A stretch of DNA of 10,398 nucleotides. Origin: RPQJ01 sp036277615. Lineage in GTDB: Bacteria > Pseudomonadota > Gammaproteobacteria > Steroidobacterales > Steroidobacteraceae. Below the pieces are notes generated by a model that had not been told where the DNA came from, ran no database searches, and worked only from the letters and a program-made list of their open reading frames with translations. Below are positions 9,351 through 10,398 of this stretch, piece by piece (within the stretch, counting starts at the first letter, position 1; the number at the start of each line of letters is the position of its first letter). Made by a program: the position numbers and the translations under genes. The stretch is from NCBI GenBank assembly GCA_036277615.1, contig DASUMQ010000066.1:1-10398 (forward strand), given 5' to 3'.

Positions 9351-9376
9351 CCCTCTCCCGGCGGTGCGGGAGAGGG
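9351..9376. other. Perfect 10-bp hairpin between clpB and the zinc-ribbon gene
   Basis: CCCTCTCCCG (9351-9360) and CGGGAGAGGG (9367-9376) form a perfect stem with the loop GCGGTG. There is no T-run after it, so it is not a standard intrinsic terminator. It is preceded by CCCTCACCCCGA (9339-9350). Hairpins of this CCCTCTCCC/GGGAGAGGG type, with a CCCTCACCCC lead-in, are familiar to me as a widespread intergenic repeat in proteobacterial genomes; that is recollection, not a search. Its 3' arm overlaps GGAG (9375-9378), the better-spaced Shine-Dalgarno of the next gene (10 nt from the ATG), so folding could limit translation. A second site, GAGGA (9382-9386), is only 2 nt from the ATG. Confidence 0.75.
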
Positions 9377-9388
9377 AGAACGAGGAAC

Positions 9389-9820
9389 ATGCCGATCTAC
9401 GAATACCAGTGCGAGAAGTGTCACCACCACCTGGAGGCGCTGCAGAAGATCTCGGACAAGCCGTTGCGTGAGTGCCCGGAGTGCGGCAAGCACTCGCTGA
9501 AACGACTCCTGTCGGCGCCGCTGTTCCGGCTCTCGGGGAGCGGCTGGTACGAAACGGATTTCAAGTCCGACAAGGAGAATCGACGTAACCTCGCGGGCAA
9601 GGAGGAGGCCCCGGCCGAGGCCGGCAAGGCGGCCGAAGGCAAGGCCGAGACCAAGCCGGAGAAGGCAGAAAAGGTCGAGAAGGCCGAAAAGTCCGATCAG
9701 GCCGCCAAGGGCGAAAAAAAGAAGATCATGGTCACGAAGCCCGCGCCGCGGACCGTCGGCAAGGCACGGCCGCCCGCGAAGAAGCCGGCGCCGAAAAAGA
9801 GTCCTGCAAGGAAGCGTTGA
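9389..9820 (+). CDS. FmdB-family zinc ribbon protein with long Lys/Ala/Glu/Pro tail
   Basis: The N-terminus MPIYEYQCEKC is the standard start of FmdB-type putative regulatory zinc ribbons (named from the fmd formamidase locus; function mostly unknown). The four zinc ligands are C8, C11, C29 and C32 (CPEC). A conserved FRLSGSGWYETDF (46-58) follows. Family members are usually about 70-110 aa; this one is 143 aa because residues 66-143 form a low-complexity tail. The first half (about 71-110) is mixed-charge and rich in Lys, Glu and Ala; the second (about 111-143) is strongly basic, ending in PAKKPAPKKSPARKR, like histone H1-type tails. Nucleic-acid binding is a reasonable inference but not shown. 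The frame has two stops in a row (TGA at 9818 and 9824). The DUF502 gene follows 36 bp later in the same frame, a pairing often seen upstream of aspS in Proteobacteria. Confidence 0.88.
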   Translation: MPIYEYQCEKCHHHLEALQKISDKPLRECPECGKHSLKRLLSAPLFRLSGSGWYETDFKSDKENRRNLAGKEEAPAEAGKAAEGKAETKPEKAEKVEKAEKSDQAAKGEKKKIMVTKPAPRTVGKARPPAKKPAPKKSPARKR

Positions 9821-9856
9821 TTGTGAGGGGCCCGGCCCCGAGCCCGAGGAGACGCC

Positions 9857-10398
9857 GTGGCCCCCGAACCCGACGACACGCGCAACGACAAGCCGGAGCG
9901 CGAAGGCAAGCGCCATCCGGCAAAGGTGCTGCGCAACTACCTGATCGCGGGGTTGCTGATCTGGGTCCCCGTCATGGTGACCGTGTGGGTCGTGCGGTTC
10001 GTCTCCGGCATCCTCGACCAGTCGATCGTGCTGCTGCCGCCATCGTGGCGACCCGAGGCCGTGTTCGGCCAGTACGTGCCGGGTTTCGGCATCGTGCTGG
10101 CGCTGCTGGTGCTGTTCCTCACGGGATGGCTCGCACGCGACTTGCTCGGGGAAAAGCTGATCGAAGGCGTCGAGGCGTTGGTCCGGAGGATCCCGGTCAT
10201 TGGCCCCGTTTACGGCGGCGCGAAGACGTTCAGCGAGACCGTGCTGACCGACAAGGGCAAGTCGTTCAAACAGGTCGTGATGGTCGAGTTCCCGCGCAAG
10301 GGCGCCTGGAGCATCGGCTTCCTGATGTCCGAGGACTGGCAAGAGGTGCGCATGCGCACCGGCGAGGACATGGTGCAGGTGTTCGTGCCGACGACTCC
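9857..10398 (+). CDS. DUF502 family membrane protein, C-terminus cut by window edge
   Basis: The frame is open from a GTG at 9857 to the window end (180 codons seen), and a good ribosome site, GAGGAG (9846-9851), lies 5 nt upstream. After a charged N-terminus of about 25 residues come two hydrophobic segments (about 28-52 and 74-95). Next is the conserved RRIPVIGPVYGGAKTFSETV (109-128) and a soluble part with FPRKGAWSIGFL (145-156) and VFVPTT near the edge. These are hallmarks of DUF502, a family of small inner-membrane proteins without an established bacterial function. The gap to the zinc-ribbon gene is 36 bp with no promoter seen, so the two are probably co-transcribed. A short GC stem (GGGGC/GCCCC, 9827-9839) lies in the gap. 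Little of the protein should be missing, as the family is usually about 200 aa. Confidence 0.9.
   Translation, partial: MAPEPDDTRNDKPEREGKRHPAKVLRNYLIAGLLIWVPVMVTVWVVRFVSGILDQSIVLLPPSWRPEAVFGQYVPGFGIVLALLVLFLTGWLARDLLGEKLIEGVEALVRRIPVIGPVYGGAKTFSETVLTDKGKSFKQVVMVEFPRKGAWSIGFLMSEDWQEVRMRTGEDMVQVFVPTT

Noticed and set aside
9351..9376. The clpB-distal hairpin as an intrinsic terminator
   Set aside because: The stem is strong, but purines follow it (AGAACGAGGA) and there is no T-run, so termination by itself is not supported.

Overview
The window is a high-G+C stretch of bacterial chromosome, almost fully coding. The order bamD <- -> rluD - pgeF (yfiH) - (insert) - clpB is the arrangement known from Escherichia coli and many other Gammaproteobacteria. 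The RluD, ClpB and BamD sequences are close to the E. coli proteins. An FmdB-type zinc ribbon gene followed by a DUF502 membrane protein gene is also a common proteobacterial pair. A high-G+C gammaproteobacterium is the best guess; the genus cannot be told from this sequence.

Left part (1-3931, minus strand). Read in the direction of transcription, this is bamD (outer-membrane assembly lipoprotein), a 187-bp gap, a 902-aa membrane protein joining a periplasmic GH17 domain to a GT2 glucan synthase (NdvB-like), and the first 64 codons of a large DUF3683 FAD/FMN oxidoreductase. The start codon of the last gene overlaps the stop codon of the synthase (GTGA). A 58-bp divergent promoter region (3932-3989) separates bamD from rluD.

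Middle part (3990-6561, plus strand). rluD (23S rRNA pseudouridine synthase) and pgeF (peptidoglycan editing factor) overlap by ATGA. A ZIP-family metal transporter gene with a TTG start follows after 59 bp. It interrupts the rluD-pgeF-clpB order seen in E. coli.

Right part (6562-10398, plus strand). The 174-bp gap before clpB holds an imperfect inverted repeat built from heptamers (GGGATAG). Its right arm runs directly into a good candidate sigma-32 (heat-shock) promoter. clpB (862 aa, full-length disaggregase) follows. The clpB stop codon lies inside a perfect TATAAT. After it come a 10-bp perfect hairpin, a zinc-ribbon gene with an unusual Lys/Ala/Glu/Pro tail, and a DUF502 membrane protein gene that is cut by the window edge.

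The content is mainly housekeeping: envelope biogenesis, ribosome modification and protein quality control. I found no mobile element with a transposase, CRISPR array, tRNA, rRNA or defence cassette, and no convincing undescribed multi-gene system. The points most worth a second look are regulatory: the heptamer repeat against the clpB heat-shock promoter, the hairpin that can hide the Shine-Dalgarno of the zinc-ribbon gene, and the near-leaderless look of rluD. Gene-level curiosities are the ZIP insertion, the loss of the ClpB internal start codon and the zinc-ribbon protein's tail. No stretch longer than 300 bases lacks a gene.
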